A DNA stretch of 64,000 bases from Cytobacillus dafuensis (GTDB taxonomy: Bacteria; Bacillota; Bacilli; Bacillales; Cytobacillaceae). The notes under the pieces were generated by a model. That model was not told the DNA's origin and did not search any database. It was given only the letters and a program-made list of their open reading frames with translations. Within the stretch, counting starts at the first letter, position 1; each line of letters opens with the position of its first letter. Shown piece by piece: positions 1-8,615 of this stretch. The stretch is from contig NZ_CP042593.1 of NCBI RefSeq assembly GCF_007995155.1, positions 2,274,001-2,338,000 of the forward strand, read 5' to 3'. Position numbers and translations under genes: made by a program.

Positions 1-137
1 AAATCTATTCCATCTTCAAATGTTTCATCACCAAATGTAATGGACAATGGAATAACATACACATCAGGATGTTTTTTAAATTCATCTGTAATATAGGCAG
101 TACTGTCAGTAATCCAGGCAATCTTCTTTTCAGTCAT
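1..137 (-). CDS. DegV family protein, N-terminal part only
   Basis: The reverse strand encodes MTEKKIAWITDSTAYITDEF and continues off the window edge, so only about 45 N-terminal residues are visible. The ITDST motif followed by VIPLSITFGDETFEDG is the start of the DegV fold, a fatty-acid-binding protein that serves as acyl carrier for fatty acid kinase in Firmicutes. The ATG at 137 is preceded by a TTG and by an AAAGGA ribosome site; a start one codon earlier is possible. Substrate cannot be judged from this fragment. Confidence 0.8.
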   Translation of the reverse strand, partial: MTEKKIAWITDSTAYITDEFKKHPDVYVIPLSITFGDETFEDGID

Positions 138-334
138 CAATTTAGTTAGTCCTTTATAAATATTTACCCGCTAAAAAGGTTTGCCAATAAAAGAAAAGCT
201 CTGCTTTCTCTTATCAATAAAGATAAATTTTTTTATCTTCCGGGCTTTTCCATTATACACTATTGGAACCGTTTGCACGAGTTTTAATCAAAGTTCATAT
301 ATTGGTCACATTTAATACGTTCGTAAAATTTCCA
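138..334. other. Intergenic, no gene seen
   Basis: AT-rich spacer between the DegV start and the ABC-F terminator. It contains a weak imperfect hairpin around 190-252 (AAAGCTCTGC and GGGCTTTTCC arms). No convincing ORF or RNA gene was found. Confidence 0.4.
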
Positions 335-367
335 ATCAAAAAAGGAGTTGTTGGGACAACTCCTTAG
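335..367 (-). terminator. Intrinsic terminator of the ABC-F gene
   Basis: Perfect 10-bp stem AAGGAGTTGT/ACAACTCCTT (342-351 and 356-365) with a 4-base loop. Read on the minus strand it is followed by a run of T, directly after the ABC-F stop. Confidence 0.85.
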
Positions 368-385
368 TATATGAAAAAAATTAGA

Positions 386-1936
386 TTACAGTTGTTGAGA
401 CCATTCTTCGACATTCCAAATCTTTGTTATCCAGTCCTCATAAAAATCTGGTTCGTGACAAACTAAAACAATGGTACCCTTATATGCTTTTAACGCACGC
501 TTAAGTTCTTCCTTTGCTACAACATCAAGGTGATTGGTCGGTTCATCAAATAATATCCAGTTGCTTTCATTCATCAATAGTTTACATAAGCGAACTTTAG
601 CTTGTTCTCCACCGCTTAATTGATTTAGTGGGCGTGAAATATGCTCATTTTTCAGACCGCATCTAGCAAGTGCAGCTCGCACCTGATGCTGATCCATGGA
701 AGGGAACTCATTCCAAACATCATCGATCGGTGTTATATTTCCTGCTTTTACTTCTTGTTCAAAATAAGAAGGGAAGAGGAAGTCTCCTCGTTCGACTTTA
801 CCGCTGATTGGATTGATTTTTCCAAGCATTGTCTTTAGGAGAGTGGATTTCCCGACACCGTTACATCCAACAATCGCAATTTTTTCTCCGCGTTCAATTG
901 ATATTGACATTTTAGGTAACAGCGCATGGGTATAACCGATTTCGAAATCATTTCCTTCAAAAACATAGCGGCTGCTGCCACGAGATTCTTTGAATTCAAA
1001 CGTTGGTTTCATGGCTGTTTCTGGACGGTCAATTCTTTCCATACGATCGAGCTGCTTCTGGCGGCTTTTTGCCCGGCCTGTTGTTGAATAGCGAGCTTTA
1101 TTTTTCGCTATGAAATCTTCCTGCTTTTTTATGAATTCTTTTTGCTTTTCATAGGCATTTATATGCTGGTTTTTATTGATTTCAGCTAATTCAAGAAATT
1201 TTTCATAGCTTGCAGTATAGCGTGTCAGCTTTGAAAATTCCAAATGGAAGATCGTGTTAGAAACCTGATTCATAAATTCTGTATCATGAGAAATAAGAAT
1301 GAATGCATACGGGTATTCTTTCAAGTAGTTTGTTAACCAGCGAATATGCTCGACATCTAAATAGTTTGTCGGCTCATCCAATAGTAAAATTTGTGGCTGT
1401 TCGAGAAGTAGCTTTGCTAATAATACTTTCGTACGCTGGCCGCCGCTTAGTGCAGAAACATCACGGTCTAAGCCGATTGCATCTAATCCAAGTCCTCGTG
1501 CAGCTTCTTCAATTTTAATATCTAGTGAATAGAAGCCACCTGCATCAAGGCGATCCTGGATTTTCCCCATTTCATCAAGTAAATCTTCTAATTCTTCTGG
1601 TGTTGCGTCTGCCATTTTTGCCGTTACTTCGTTTAAAGCCTTTTCTTGTTCAAAAAGTGGAAGAAACGCATCTTTGAGGGCATCTCTCATCGTTTTTCCT
1701 GGTGTCAAGACGGTATGCTGATCAAGATACCCATAATAAACAGAAGGGGTCCATTCGACACGGCCAGAATCATGAATTAGCTGTCCCGTAATAATATTCA
1801 TTAACGTCGATTTCCCAACACCGTTCGCTCCGACAAGTCCTACATGATCCTCTGCAAGCAGCCTGAAAGATACATCTTTAAACAATGTTCGGTCACCAAA
1901 TGTATGGCTTAAATTTTCTACATTTAATAAACTCAT
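386..1936 (-). CDS. ABC-F family ATPase (ribosome-associated type, YfmM-like)
   Basis: A 516-residue soluble protein with two ABC domains in one chain and no membrane segments, the ABC-F layout. Domain 1 has Walker A GANGVGKST (about 36-44), signature LSGGQ and Walker B LLLDEPTNYLD. A charged coiled linker follows (about 245-320, with the YSTTGRAKSRQKQLDRM stretch typical of the P-site tRNA interaction motif). Domain 2 has GCNGVGKST, LSGGEQ and ILFDEPTNHLD. Family members bind the ribosomal E site and act in translation rescue, or in resistance in some subgroups. Length and motifs resemble B. subtilis YfmM, a housekeeping paralogue; there is no antibiotic context. It has its own terminator. 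Confidence 0.88.
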   Translation of the reverse strand: MSLLNVENLSHTFGDRTLFKDVSFRLLAEDHVGLVGANGVGKSTLMNIITGQLIHDSGRVEWTPSVYYGYLDQHTVLTPGKTMRDALKDAFLPLFEQEKALNEVTAKMADATPEELEDLLDEMGKIQDRLDAGGFYSLDIKIEEAARGLGLDAIGLDRDVSALSGGQRTKVLLAKLLLEQPQILLLDEPTNYLDVEHIRWLTNYLKEYPYAFILISHDTEFMNQVSNTIFHLEFSKLTRYTASYEKFLELAEINKNQHINAYEKQKEFIKKQEDFIAKNKARYSTTGRAKSRQKQLDRMERIDRPETAMKPTFEFKESRGSSRYVFEGNDFEIGYTHALLPKMSISIERGEKIAIVGCNGVGKSTLLKTMLGKINPISGKVERGDFLFPSYFEQEVKAGNITPIDDVWNEFPSMDQHQVRAALARCGLKNEHISRPLNQLSGGEQAKVRLCKLLMNESNWILFDEPTNHLDVVAKEELKRALKAYKGTIVLVCHEPDFYEDWITKIWNVEEWSQQL

Positions 1937-2084
1937 ATTATAAAATCCTCACTTTTTCAAAAGTAATCCATTTTTACATCATACAAGATTTTTTCGCATA
2001 AAACTAGATTTTCCTAAGGTATATTGTTGGAAAATGTATAGATAAATAATATGTGAATCAATGTTATAAATTCTAGTAAAAGTA

Positions 2085-2120
2085 AAAACGAAAGGGTACC
2101 CGTTTAAACGGATACCCTTC
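2085..2120 (-). terminator. Intrinsic terminator of katA
   Basis: Stem AAGGGTACCCGTTT/AAACGGATACCCTT (2092-2119) with one mismatch. On the minus strand it is followed by CGTTTTTAC, just beyond the catalase stop codon. Confidence 0.8.
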
Positions 2121-2137
2121 ATGATCATTTGATTCTA

Positions 2138-3595
2138 TTATTTAACTTCCTCTTGCACTGCCAAACCAAGACCCTCTGCCACTTTTGTCCCGTATTCTGA
2201 GTCAGCTTTAAAGAAGTGTTGTATTTGGCGAAGCTTTATATCATCTCTTTCTACTGGTTTCATGGCACCGACGATATTATCGACAAGGCGAGCACGTTCT
2301 TCTTGAGACATTAAGCGGTATAGGTCACCTGCTTGAGTATAGTGATCATTGTGATCATAAGCAACGCTTTCTGCTATACCAGATACTTGATATGCAGCTT
2401 GTTTATGTTCAGGCATTTCAGTTGGTCCTCCAAAGCTGTTTGGCTCGTAGTAAACGGAACCCCCGCCATTGCTATCAAAACGCATTTGTCCATCTCGTTG
2501 ATAGTTATTAACTTCATTTTTTGGACGGTTGATAGGAAGTGCTTGATGATTGGCACCGACACGGTAACGGTGTGCATCATGGTATGCAAATAGGCGGCCT
2601 TGAAGCATTTTATCTGGTGAAACATCGATTCCAGGGACAAGTGTTCCAGGTGAGAATGTTGCCTGCTCGACTTCAGCGAAATAGTTTTCTGGATTTCTAT
2701 TCAATACCATTTTACCGACTTCAATTAATGGATAGTCTTTATGTGACCATACTTTCGTTACATCAAATGGATCAAATCGATACATATTCGCATCCTCTAG
2801 CGGCATGATTTGAACCTTTAATGTCCATGATGGATGTTCCCCATTTTCGATAGCATTAAATAAATCCTCGGTATGATAATCTGGGTTTTCTCCAGCAAGC
2901 TTAGCCGCAAGATTGACATCCATATTTTTAACACCTTGATCTGTAATAAAGTGATATTTTACCCAAACACCATTGCCGTCTTTGTTTGTCCATTTAAATG
3001 TATGGCTTCCGTATCCATTCATATGTCTTAATGTAGCTGGAATTCCGCGATCGCCCATTAAGTATGTTACTTGGTGTAATGATTCAGGTGATAAAGACCA
3101 GAAATCCCAAACAGCTGTAGGATTCTTCAGATGGGTCTTAGGATCTCTCTTTTGAGTATGAATAAAATCAGGGAATTTAATCGCATCACGAATGAAGAAA
3201 ATAGGTGTGTTGTTGCCTACTAAATCATAATTTCCTTCCTCCGTATAAAACTTCACTGCGAACCCACGAGGGTCACGAACAGTATCTGCTGAACCAAGCT
3301 CACCTGCAACTGTAGAGAAACGTATAAACATAGGTGTGCGTTTTCCCACTTCAGATAAAAAGTCAGCTTTCGTATATTTTGTAAGATCATTTGTTACTTC
3401 GAAATAACCGTGTGCTCCAGCGCCTTTCGCATGAACAACGCGCTCAGGTACTCGTTCGCGATTGAAATGAGCTAATTTCTCAAGTAGATGCACGTCTTGA
3501 ATTAAAGTTGGACCACGTGAGCCAGCTGTCATTGAGTTTTGGTTGTCTCCAACAGGAGCACCCCAGCTTGTTGTTAGTTTATTGTTTGTTGTCAT
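2138..3595 (-). CDS. katA: Heme catalase, small-subunit monofunctional type (KatA)
   Basis: A 485-residue cytoplasmic catalase that dismutates hydrogen peroxide. Visible landmarks are [19 protein letters not shown] near residue 55, which carries the catalytic His, [19 protein letters not shown] near 128 with the distal Asn region, and the proximal heme Tyr motif [14 protein letters not shown] near 335-350. The length matches vegetative catalase of Bacillus (about 483). The start is set at ATG 3595 with a GAGGTGA ribosome site; a TTG lies one codon upstream. Regulation by the peroxide sensor PerR is usual for this gene, and candidate half-palindromes lie just upstream. Confidence 0.95.
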   Translation of the reverse strand: MTTNNKLTTSWGAPVGDNQNSMTAGSRGPTLIQDVHLLEKLAHFNRERVPERVVHAKGAGAHGYFEVTNDLTKYTKADFLSEVGKRTPMFIRFSTVAGELGSADTVRDPRGFAVKFYTEEGNYDLVGNNTPIFFIRDAIKFPDFIHTQKRDPKTHLKNPTAVWDFWSLSPESLHQVTYLMGDRGIPATLRHMNGYGSHTFKWTNKDGNGVWVKYHFITDQGVKNMDVNLAAKLAGENPDYHTEDLFNAIENGEHPSWTLKVQIMPLEDANMYRFDPFDVTKVWSHKDYPLIEVGKMVLNRNPENYFAEVEQATFSPGTLVPGIDVSPDKMLQGRLFAYHDAHRYRVGANHQALPINRPKNEVNNYQRDGQMRFDSNGGGSVYYEPNSFGGPTEMPEHKQAAYQVSGIAESVAYDHNDHYTQAGDLYRLMSQEERARLVDNIVGAMKPVERDDIKLRQIQHFFKADSEYGTKVAEGLGLAVQEEVK

Positions 3596-3616
3596 CAATC
3601 ATTCACCTCATTATAT

Positions 3617-3647
3617 TTATTAAAATAATACTTGATTAAAATGATAA
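3617..3647. promoter_or_regulatory. Possible PerR-box-like dyads upstream of katA
   Basis: TTATTAAAATAATAC (3617-3631) and TGATTAAAATGATAA (about 3633-3647) match the PerR consensus TTATAATNATTATAA at about 10-11 of 14 fixed positions. Both lie within 55 bases of the catalase start. The surroundings are very AT-rich, so chance similarity is quite possible. Confidence 0.3.
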
Positions 3648-3650
3648 CAC

Positions 3651-3990
3651 TTCTCAATAAAAAATCAATACTTATTAAAAATTATTCTAAATAAAAAATA
3701 AGTATCAATAGTTTGAAAAAAATAACACTAATATATCTATATTTTTAAATGTGGACAAAAGAACTAAAAGTAAAAAATAGTGAATTAAGTCATAACTTCA
3801 TGAAATTCATTCATATTTTTTATGAACCAAAATGGGTAAACTACGATAAAACATTTTTTAGAAAAATTTTCAGAAAACTGTCCGCTATATATGTACAAAT
3901 ATGAAAAATATGATAAAGTAATACGTAAGAATCCTTTATATATCAATGTTATTCATGTCCTTCTTGTAAATACAGTTGTATTTCAGGGGG
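3651..3990. other. Divergent intergenic region, katA/kbl
   Basis: About 340 AT-rich bases between divergent katA and kbl, presumably holding both promoters. No ORF, terminator or recognisable riboswitch was seen. A GGGGGTGAC ribosome-like site at about 3985-3993 precedes a TTG at 3998 in frame with kbl. Confidence 0.4.
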
Positions 3991-4030
3991 TGACAATTTG
4001 GAAGAAATTTATCAAATTGGAGGATTAATT

Positions 4031-5221
4031 ATGACAAGTAAAACATTGGATGCATTCTTAAATGAAAATCTCGAAGATTTAAAAGGGAAGGGTTTATATA
4101 ATGTCATTGACCCATTAGAAAGCCCAAACGGCCCAATAATTAAACTTAATGGCAGGGAATTAATTAATCTTTCTTCTAATAATTATTTGGGATTGGCTAC
4201 AGATACTAGGCTAAAAGAGGCAGCAACGGAAGCTATTCATAAATATGGCGTTGGTGCAGGGGCTGTTCGTACAATCAACGGAACATTAGATATTCACGTA
4301 AAACTAGAAGAAAAATTAGCTGAGTTTAAACATACTGAAGCTGCGATAGCTTATCAGTCTGGCTTCAACTGTAATATGGCTGCTATATCGGCTGTTATGG
4401 ACAAAAATGATGCAATTCTATCAGACGAATTGAATCATGCCTCAATTATCGACGGTTGCCGCCTATCTAAAGCAAAGATTATTCGTGTTAACCATTCTGA
4501 TATGGACGATTTAAGAGAAAAGGCAAAAGAAGCGAAGGAGTCTGGGCAATATAATAAAATTATGGTCATTACAGATGGAGTTTTCTCAATGGATGGAGAT
4601 ATTGCGAAGCTTCCTGAGATTGTGGAAATTGCTGAAGAATTTGATCTTATTACATATGTAGATGATGCCCATGGTTCTGGCGTATTAGGTGACGGAGCAG
4701 GTACAGTTAAGCACTTCGGTCTATCTGATAAAATTGATTTTCAAATTGGAACCCTTTCTAAAGCAATTGGAGTTGTCGGCGGATATGTAGCTGGTAAACA
4801 ACAGTTAATTGATTGGCTTAAAGTACGAAGCAGACCGTTTCTTTTCTCTACATCCTTAACTCCAGCAGATGTTGTTGCTAGTATGAGAGCAATTGAGATA
4901 TTAATGGAAAGCACTGAGTTGAACGAAAAATTATGGGATAATGCCAATTATTTAAAAGCAGGTTTGAAGAAGCTAGGGTTTGATATTGGTGAAAGTGAAA
5001 CTCCAATTACACCTTGTATTATCGGGGATGAAGTCAAGACACAGGAATTCAGTAAAAAATTAAATGAAGAGGGCGTATATGCAAAATCAATTGTATTCCC
5101 AACTGTTCCAAAAGGGACTGGTAGAGTAAGAAATATGCCTTCCGCAGCACATACAAAGGAAATGCTTGACCAAGCAATTGCGATCTACGAAAAAGTTGGA
5201 AGAGAGCTGGGTATTATTTAA
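4031..5221 (+). CDS. kbl: 2-amino-3-ketobutyrate CoA ligase (glycine C-acetyltransferase)
   Basis: A 396-residue PLP enzyme of the alpha-oxoamine synthase family. It cleaves 2-amino-3-ketobutyrate with CoA into glycine and acetyl-CoA, the second step of threonine breakdown. Landmarks are [11 protein letters not shown] near the N-terminus, [29 protein letters not shown], and the PLP-lysine motif [13 protein letters not shown] near residue 245. The start chosen is ATG 4031 with GGAGG seven bases upstream. An in-frame TTG at 3998 with its own ribosome-like site would add 11 residues not found in the family. The tdh gene follows 25 bases downstream, clearly one operon. Confidence 0.95.
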   Translation: MTSKTLDAFLNENLEDLKGKGLYNVIDPLESPNGPIIKLNGRELINLSSNNYLGLATDTRLKEAATEAIHKYGVGAGAVRTINGTLDIHVKLEEKLAEFKHTEAAIAYQSGFNCNMAAISAVMDKNDAILSDELNHASIIDGCRLSKAKIIRVNHSDMDDLREKAKEAKESGQYNKIMVITDGVFSMDGDIAKLPEIVEIAEEFDLITYVDDAHGSGVLGDGAGTVKHFGLSDKIDFQIGTLSKAIGVVGGYVAGKQQLIDWLKVRSRPFLFSTSLTPADVVASMRAIEILMESTELNEKLWDNANYLKAGLKKLGFDIGESETPITPCIIGDEVKTQEFSKKLNEEGVYAKSIVFPTVPKGTGRVRNMPSAAHTKEMLDQAIAIYEKVGRELGII

Positions 5222-5246
5222 TCAAGGGGAAGGATTGGAAAATTAG

Positions 5247-6185
5247 ATGAAAAAGATTTTTATTACAGGTGCATTAGGGCAAATTGGCTCTGAATTGACC
5301 ATGAAACTTAGAAATATTTATGGAACTGATAATGTCATTGCAACGGATATTCGCAAAAATGACTCTGAAGCTGCTCAATCGGGCCCTTTTGAAGTGGTGG
5401 ATGTAACAGATACAAAGACGATGATTGAAACAGCAAGGAAATATGAAGCAGATACAATTATCCATATGGCCGCATTGCTTTCTGCAACAGCTGAAAAAAA
5501 TCCTGTATTTGCTTGGAATTTAAATATGGGTGGGTTAATGAATGCTCTTGAAACGGCAAGGGAACTAAAAGCACAATTTTTCACTCCTAGCTCTATCGGC
5601 GCATTTGGCCCTTCAACACCAAAGGATCAAACACCACAGGATACCATTCAGAGACCTACAACGATGTATGGAGTAAATAAAGTAGCTGGTGAATTGCTTG
5701 CGGATTATTACTATCATAAATTTGGTGTTGATACAAGGGGTCTGAGATTTCCGGGTCTTATTTCGTATGTAACACCTCCTGGTGGCGGAACGACAGATTA
5801 TGCAGTTGAAATTTACTATGAAGCCATAAAAAATGGACGTTATACTTCATACATTAATAAAGGAACTTATATGGATATGATGTATATGCCTGATGCACTT
5901 AATGCCATTATTGACTTAATGGAAGCAGATAGTTCGAAATTAATCCATCGAAATTCATTTAATGTAACAGCAATGAGCTTTGATCCAGAAGAAATTGCTG
6001 CAGAAATTCGTAAATCTATTCCTAGCTTTGAAATAAGCTATGACGTTGATCCTGTAAGACAACAGATTGCTGATAGCTGGCCAAATTCAATCGATGCGAC
6101 TGCCGCTAAAGAAGAATGGGGCTTTAAAGCAGAATTTGATTTAAAGAAAATGACTATCGATATGTTAGAAAAGCTTAATAAATAA
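5247..6185 (+). CDS. tdh: L-threonine 3-dehydrogenase, SDR type
   Basis: A 312-residue NAD-dependent extended short-chain dehydrogenase. It has the Rossmann motif [10 protein letters not shown] at residues 8-17 and a YGVNK catalytic motif (Tyr and Lys near 140-144) with the upstream SSIGAFGP serine region. The sequence resembles the GalE-like bacterial and animal threonine dehydrogenases rather than the zinc alcohol-dehydrogenase type. It oxidises threonine to 2-amino-3-ketobutyrate, the substrate of the preceding gene; the operon assignment strongly supports threonine over sugar nucleotides as substrate. Confidence 0.9.
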   Translation: MKKIFITGALGQIGSELTMKLRNIYGTDNVIATDIRKNDSEAAQSGPFEVVDVTDTKTMIETARKYEADTIIHMAALLSATAEKNPVFAWNLNMGGLMNALETARELKAQFFTPSSIGAFGPSTPKDQTPQDTIQRPTTMYGVNKVAGELLADYYYHKFGVDTRGLRFPGLISYVTPPGGGTTDYAVEIYYEAIKNGRYTSYINKGTYMDMMYMPDALNAIIDLMEADSSKLIHRNSFNVTAMSFDPEEIAAEIRKSIPSFEISYDVDPVRQQIADSWPNSIDATAAKEEWGFKAEFDLKKMTIDMLEKLNK

Positions 6186-6190
6186 ATGAT

Positions 6191-6220
6191 AAAAGGACAG
6201 CTAAAATTAGCTGTCCTTTA
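6191..6220. terminator. Bidirectional terminator, tdh/nat
   Basis: Stem AAAGGACAGCTAA/TTAGCTGTCCTTT (6192-6204 and 6207-6219) lies between convergent genes and is flanked by A and T tracts. The stop codon of the minus-strand gene lies inside the 3' arm. Confidence 0.8.
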
Positions 6221-6956
6221 TTCTAATGCTAAAAAAATCTTCAAGAAATTTTTTCTTTTCTATCTCAGTCAATTCCAATTTTGTTTTTACGCCATTTTTC
6301 GCTTTGGTAACCGTTTGACCTGAAAGTGTAATTCTTCCATTCTCTGTTGCTATTGTTGCAATATCACCATGAGTAAAAGAAGATTCAGGTGAAGTTTGAT
6401 TAAAATAGCATCCTTCAGAAAAATCTTCTAACTTTTTTGGAACATTTGCAAAGCGATATAATGTTTTCCATTCTTGATTTTCGAATCGCTGCAAGTCAAA
6501 TAAATGATTCTCATTCAAATTGATCCGGTAAATTCCACTTACATCTTCCTGCTCTTTTCCTGTTAATGGCAAAGGCTTGCGGACGGAATCTCCAAAGCCA
6601 ACATCTACAAGATAGGGCTGATCTAAATGAACGATCATTGCTGCATGAGTATTTTCTTTGGCCCAGCCATTTTGTTTTTTTACAGTACAGGATATTAAAT
6701 GTGATTTGAAGCCAAGCTTGGTTAATAACTGCTGAAATAGTCCATTTAGTTCATAGCAAAAGCCACCCCTATGGTCTCCGATTATTTTATTGTAAAAACG
6801 ACTCAAATTTAGGGTGATTTCTACGTTTCGAGTTACATCCAAATTTTCAAAGGGAATATTCTCCATATGATGCTTTTGCAGCTTCTGTAAAAATTCCAAA
6901 GTGGGTTCGCTTTCTTTTTCTACTGAAATACGCTGTAAATATGCTTTTACGTTCAT
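6207..6956 (-). CDS. nat: Arylamine N-acetyltransferase (NAT family)
   Basis: A 249-residue NAT-fold enzyme that transfers acetyl from acetyl-CoA to aromatic amines or hydrazines. The catalytic triad is readable: Cys in RGGFCYELNGLF (about 68), His in THAAMIVHLDQPY (about 107) and Asp in YLVDVGFGD (about 122). The start ATG at 6956 follows an AGAAGGTGATTCT ribosome site. It sits head-to-tail after selD on the same strand with a short gap, but no functional link is known. The physiological substrate cannot be told from sequence. Confidence 0.9.
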   Translation of the reverse strand: MNVKAYLQRISVEKESEPTLEFLQKLQKHHMENIPFENLDVTRNVEITLNLSRFYNKIIGDHRGGFCYELNGLFQQLLTKLGFKSHLISCTVKKQNGWAKENTHAAMIVHLDQPYLVDVGFGDSVRKPLPLTGKEQEDVSGIYRINLNENHLFDLQRFENQEWKTLYRFANVPKKLEDFSEGCYFNQTSPESSFTHGDIATIATENGRITLSGQTVTKAKNGVKTKLELTEIEKKKFLEDFFSIRIKDS

Positions 6957-6982
6957 AGAATCACCTTCTAAATAAGCTCTTT

Positions 6983-8032
6983 CTATTTCACATAAATTAA
7001 CTTCTCAGATTTTGGAAGAACTCTTCCTATCATTGATGCATGAGCTAGACCAGATTCATGTAATATTTCAATATATTTTTTTGCTTCATCTTCTGGTAAA
7101 GCAACTAATAAGCCGCCTGAAGTAATGGCATCACATAAAATATATTGATTTTCAATAGAAATATTTTCATAAGACACATCTTCATGAAGCCACTTATGGT
7201 TAGATTTAGAACCACCAGGAATTATACCTTTTTCTGCTAGCTCATATGTACCTTCCAATACTGGAACTTGATCTAATATAATTTCAAAGCTAACATCGCT
7301 GCCACGAGCCATTTCGCTTCCATGACCAAGCAGTCCAAATCCAGTTACATCCGTTACAGCATGTGGAGAAAAGGGATTTAACATTTCAGCAGCTATTTTA
7401 TTCAACATTGCCATTGTTTCAGTTACGGCTATCTCTTGTTCTGGAGTGACAGCGCCCCTTTTAATACCAGTTGTTAAAATTCCTACACCAATTGGCTTAG
7501 TTATAACAAGAGCATCACCAGGCTTTGCCCCGACATTTTTCAATACTCGTTGTGGATGAACAGTACCTGTAACAGAGAGTCCGAATTTCGGTTCCTGATC
7601 ATCAATAGAATGTCCTCCAACAGTAATAGCCCCAGCTTCCTTTACCTTATCACCGGCACCTCGTAGTATTTCTGCAAGTATTTCAGCACCAAGCTTTTTA
7701 ATTGGGTAGCCTACGATATTTAGCACTGTTTTTGGCTGTCCACCCATGGCGTAAACATCACTAAGCGAATTGGCAGCAGCAATTTGACCAAACATATATG
7801 GGTCATCAACAATCGGTGTAAAATAATCTACAGTTTGGATTAAAGCGATCGAATCGGTTAATTGATAAACGCCTGCATCATCAGATGTTTCGTGGCCAAC
7901 AAGCAATTCTGGCACAGGTTCTTGTTTTGGTAATAAACGCAAAACTTGCGTCAAGTCCTCAGGACCAATTTTGCATCCTCAGCCAGCTTTAGTTGACATG
8001 GAAGTCAATCGGATTTTTTCATTCTCACTCAT
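6983..8032 (-). CDS. selD: Selenophosphate synthetase, selenocysteine-containing (UGA at codon 18)
   Basis: Makes selenophosphate from selenide and ATP, the selenium donor for Sec-tRNA synthesis. Read from ATG 8032 (GAGGAGGTG ribosome site), the protein begins MSENEKIRLTSMSTKAG, then UGA (7981-7979), then GCKIGPEDLTQVL. The position of the UGA is the catalytic Cys/Sec of the family, followed by the essential Lys21. Total length with readthrough is 349 residues, the normal family length. A plain ORF caller would start at 7954 and lose the active site. GGHSIDDQEPKFGLSVTG and DVTGFGLLGHGSEMA are typical AIRS-fold motifs. selA and a selenoprotein lie next door. Confidence 0.95.
7955..7981 (-). 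promoter_or_regulatory. Putative bacterial SECIS of selD
   Basis: On the minus strand the UGA (7981-7979) is followed after 13 bases by a stem GUCC/GGAC (7965-7962 and 7958-7955) with a UGA loop, extendable by weak flanking pairs. Placement directly downstream of the recoded stop is as expected for a bacterial SECIS. Confidence 0.55.
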
Positions 8033-8180
8033 GATACCACCTCCTCAAATAAGTATACCTTTATTCATTGAAAATATCATAAAAATGAATTGGATTTATT
8101 GCAAAAAAAGATAGAATATACTAGAATAACATTATAAAATATGCGAATATTTAGTAAATTTTTTGTAAGGAGGTCTATTG

Positions 8181-8417
8181 ATGGAAAAGTTTGAAGTGAA
8201 AATTGAATTTTGTATGATGTGAAACTATGCACCAAAAGCTGCGAGTTTCGCAGAAGAGCTCTTCACACATTTTCGACATAAAATTGAAAAGATGGAACTA
8301 ATCCCAAGTTCGGGTGGAGTATTTGAAGTAACTGTAAATGGAGACAAGATTCACTCAAAGAATGAAACTGGATTATTTCCAAAAGTCCATGAAATTATTG
8401 AAAAAATGCAGGCGTAG
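8181..8417 (+). CDS. SelW/SelT/SelH-type (Rdx family) selenoprotein, CxxU motif
   Basis: A 78-residue thioredoxin-like protein interrupted by UGA at codon 14 (8220-8222). It reads MEKFEVKIEFCMM, U, NYAPKAASFAEEL, and ends PKVHEIIEKMQA. The C11-x-x-U14 redox motif after the first strand, then the helix RAASFAEEL-like region and IPSSGGVFEVTVNGDKI, is the Rdx family signature (SelW, SelT, SelH). These are thiol-disulfide oxidoreductases of uncertain substrate. The ribosome site is AAGGAGG. It lies between selD and selA, which supports readthrough. Treating it as a pseudogene is unlikely because the frame is intact on both sides. Confidence 0.9.
8220..8253 (+). promoter_or_regulatory. Putative bacterial SECIS of the SelW-like gene
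   Basis: The UGA (8220-8222) is followed 16 bases later by the stem CTGCG/CGCAG (8239-8243 and 8249-8253) with loop AGTTT. Size and distance resemble the elements found in the other two UGA genes of the window. Confidence 0.6.
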
Positions 8418-8427
8418 CCTATATATT

Positions 8428-8464
8428 AAGCCTTTTCCATTATTTGAATGGAGGAGGCTTTTTT
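8428..8464 (+). terminator. Intrinsic terminator after the SelW-like gene
   Basis: Arms AAGCCT/AGGCTT with inner CCAT/ATGG pairs, followed by a T6 run. Confidence 0.75.
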
Positions 8465-8578
8465 GCATTAGGATTTTTCCTAAAATATTAAATAAATGTA
8501 GTTTTTTACTTATTTGACTGTAATATTATTATGTAAACTATTTTTAGATTATTTTACCGAATTTGGAGAGGGGAATAA

Positions 8579-8587
8579 TGGTATAAT
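8579..8587 (+). promoter_or_regulatory. Extended -10 promoter of selA
   Basis: TGGTATAAT (TG-N-TATAAT) lies 28 bases before the selA start; no good -35 hexamer is visible at the right spacing. Confidence 0.5.
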
Positions 8588-8615
8588 GAATGGGCAATGA
8601 TTGGAGGAATGATTA

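Noticed and set aside
8220..8222. Reading the SelW-like frame, selD and the HesB-like frame as pseudogenes with stop codons
   Set aside because: In all three cases the only stop is UGA at a family Cys/Sec position, the frame is intact beyond it, a hairpin follows, and selA and selD are in the window.
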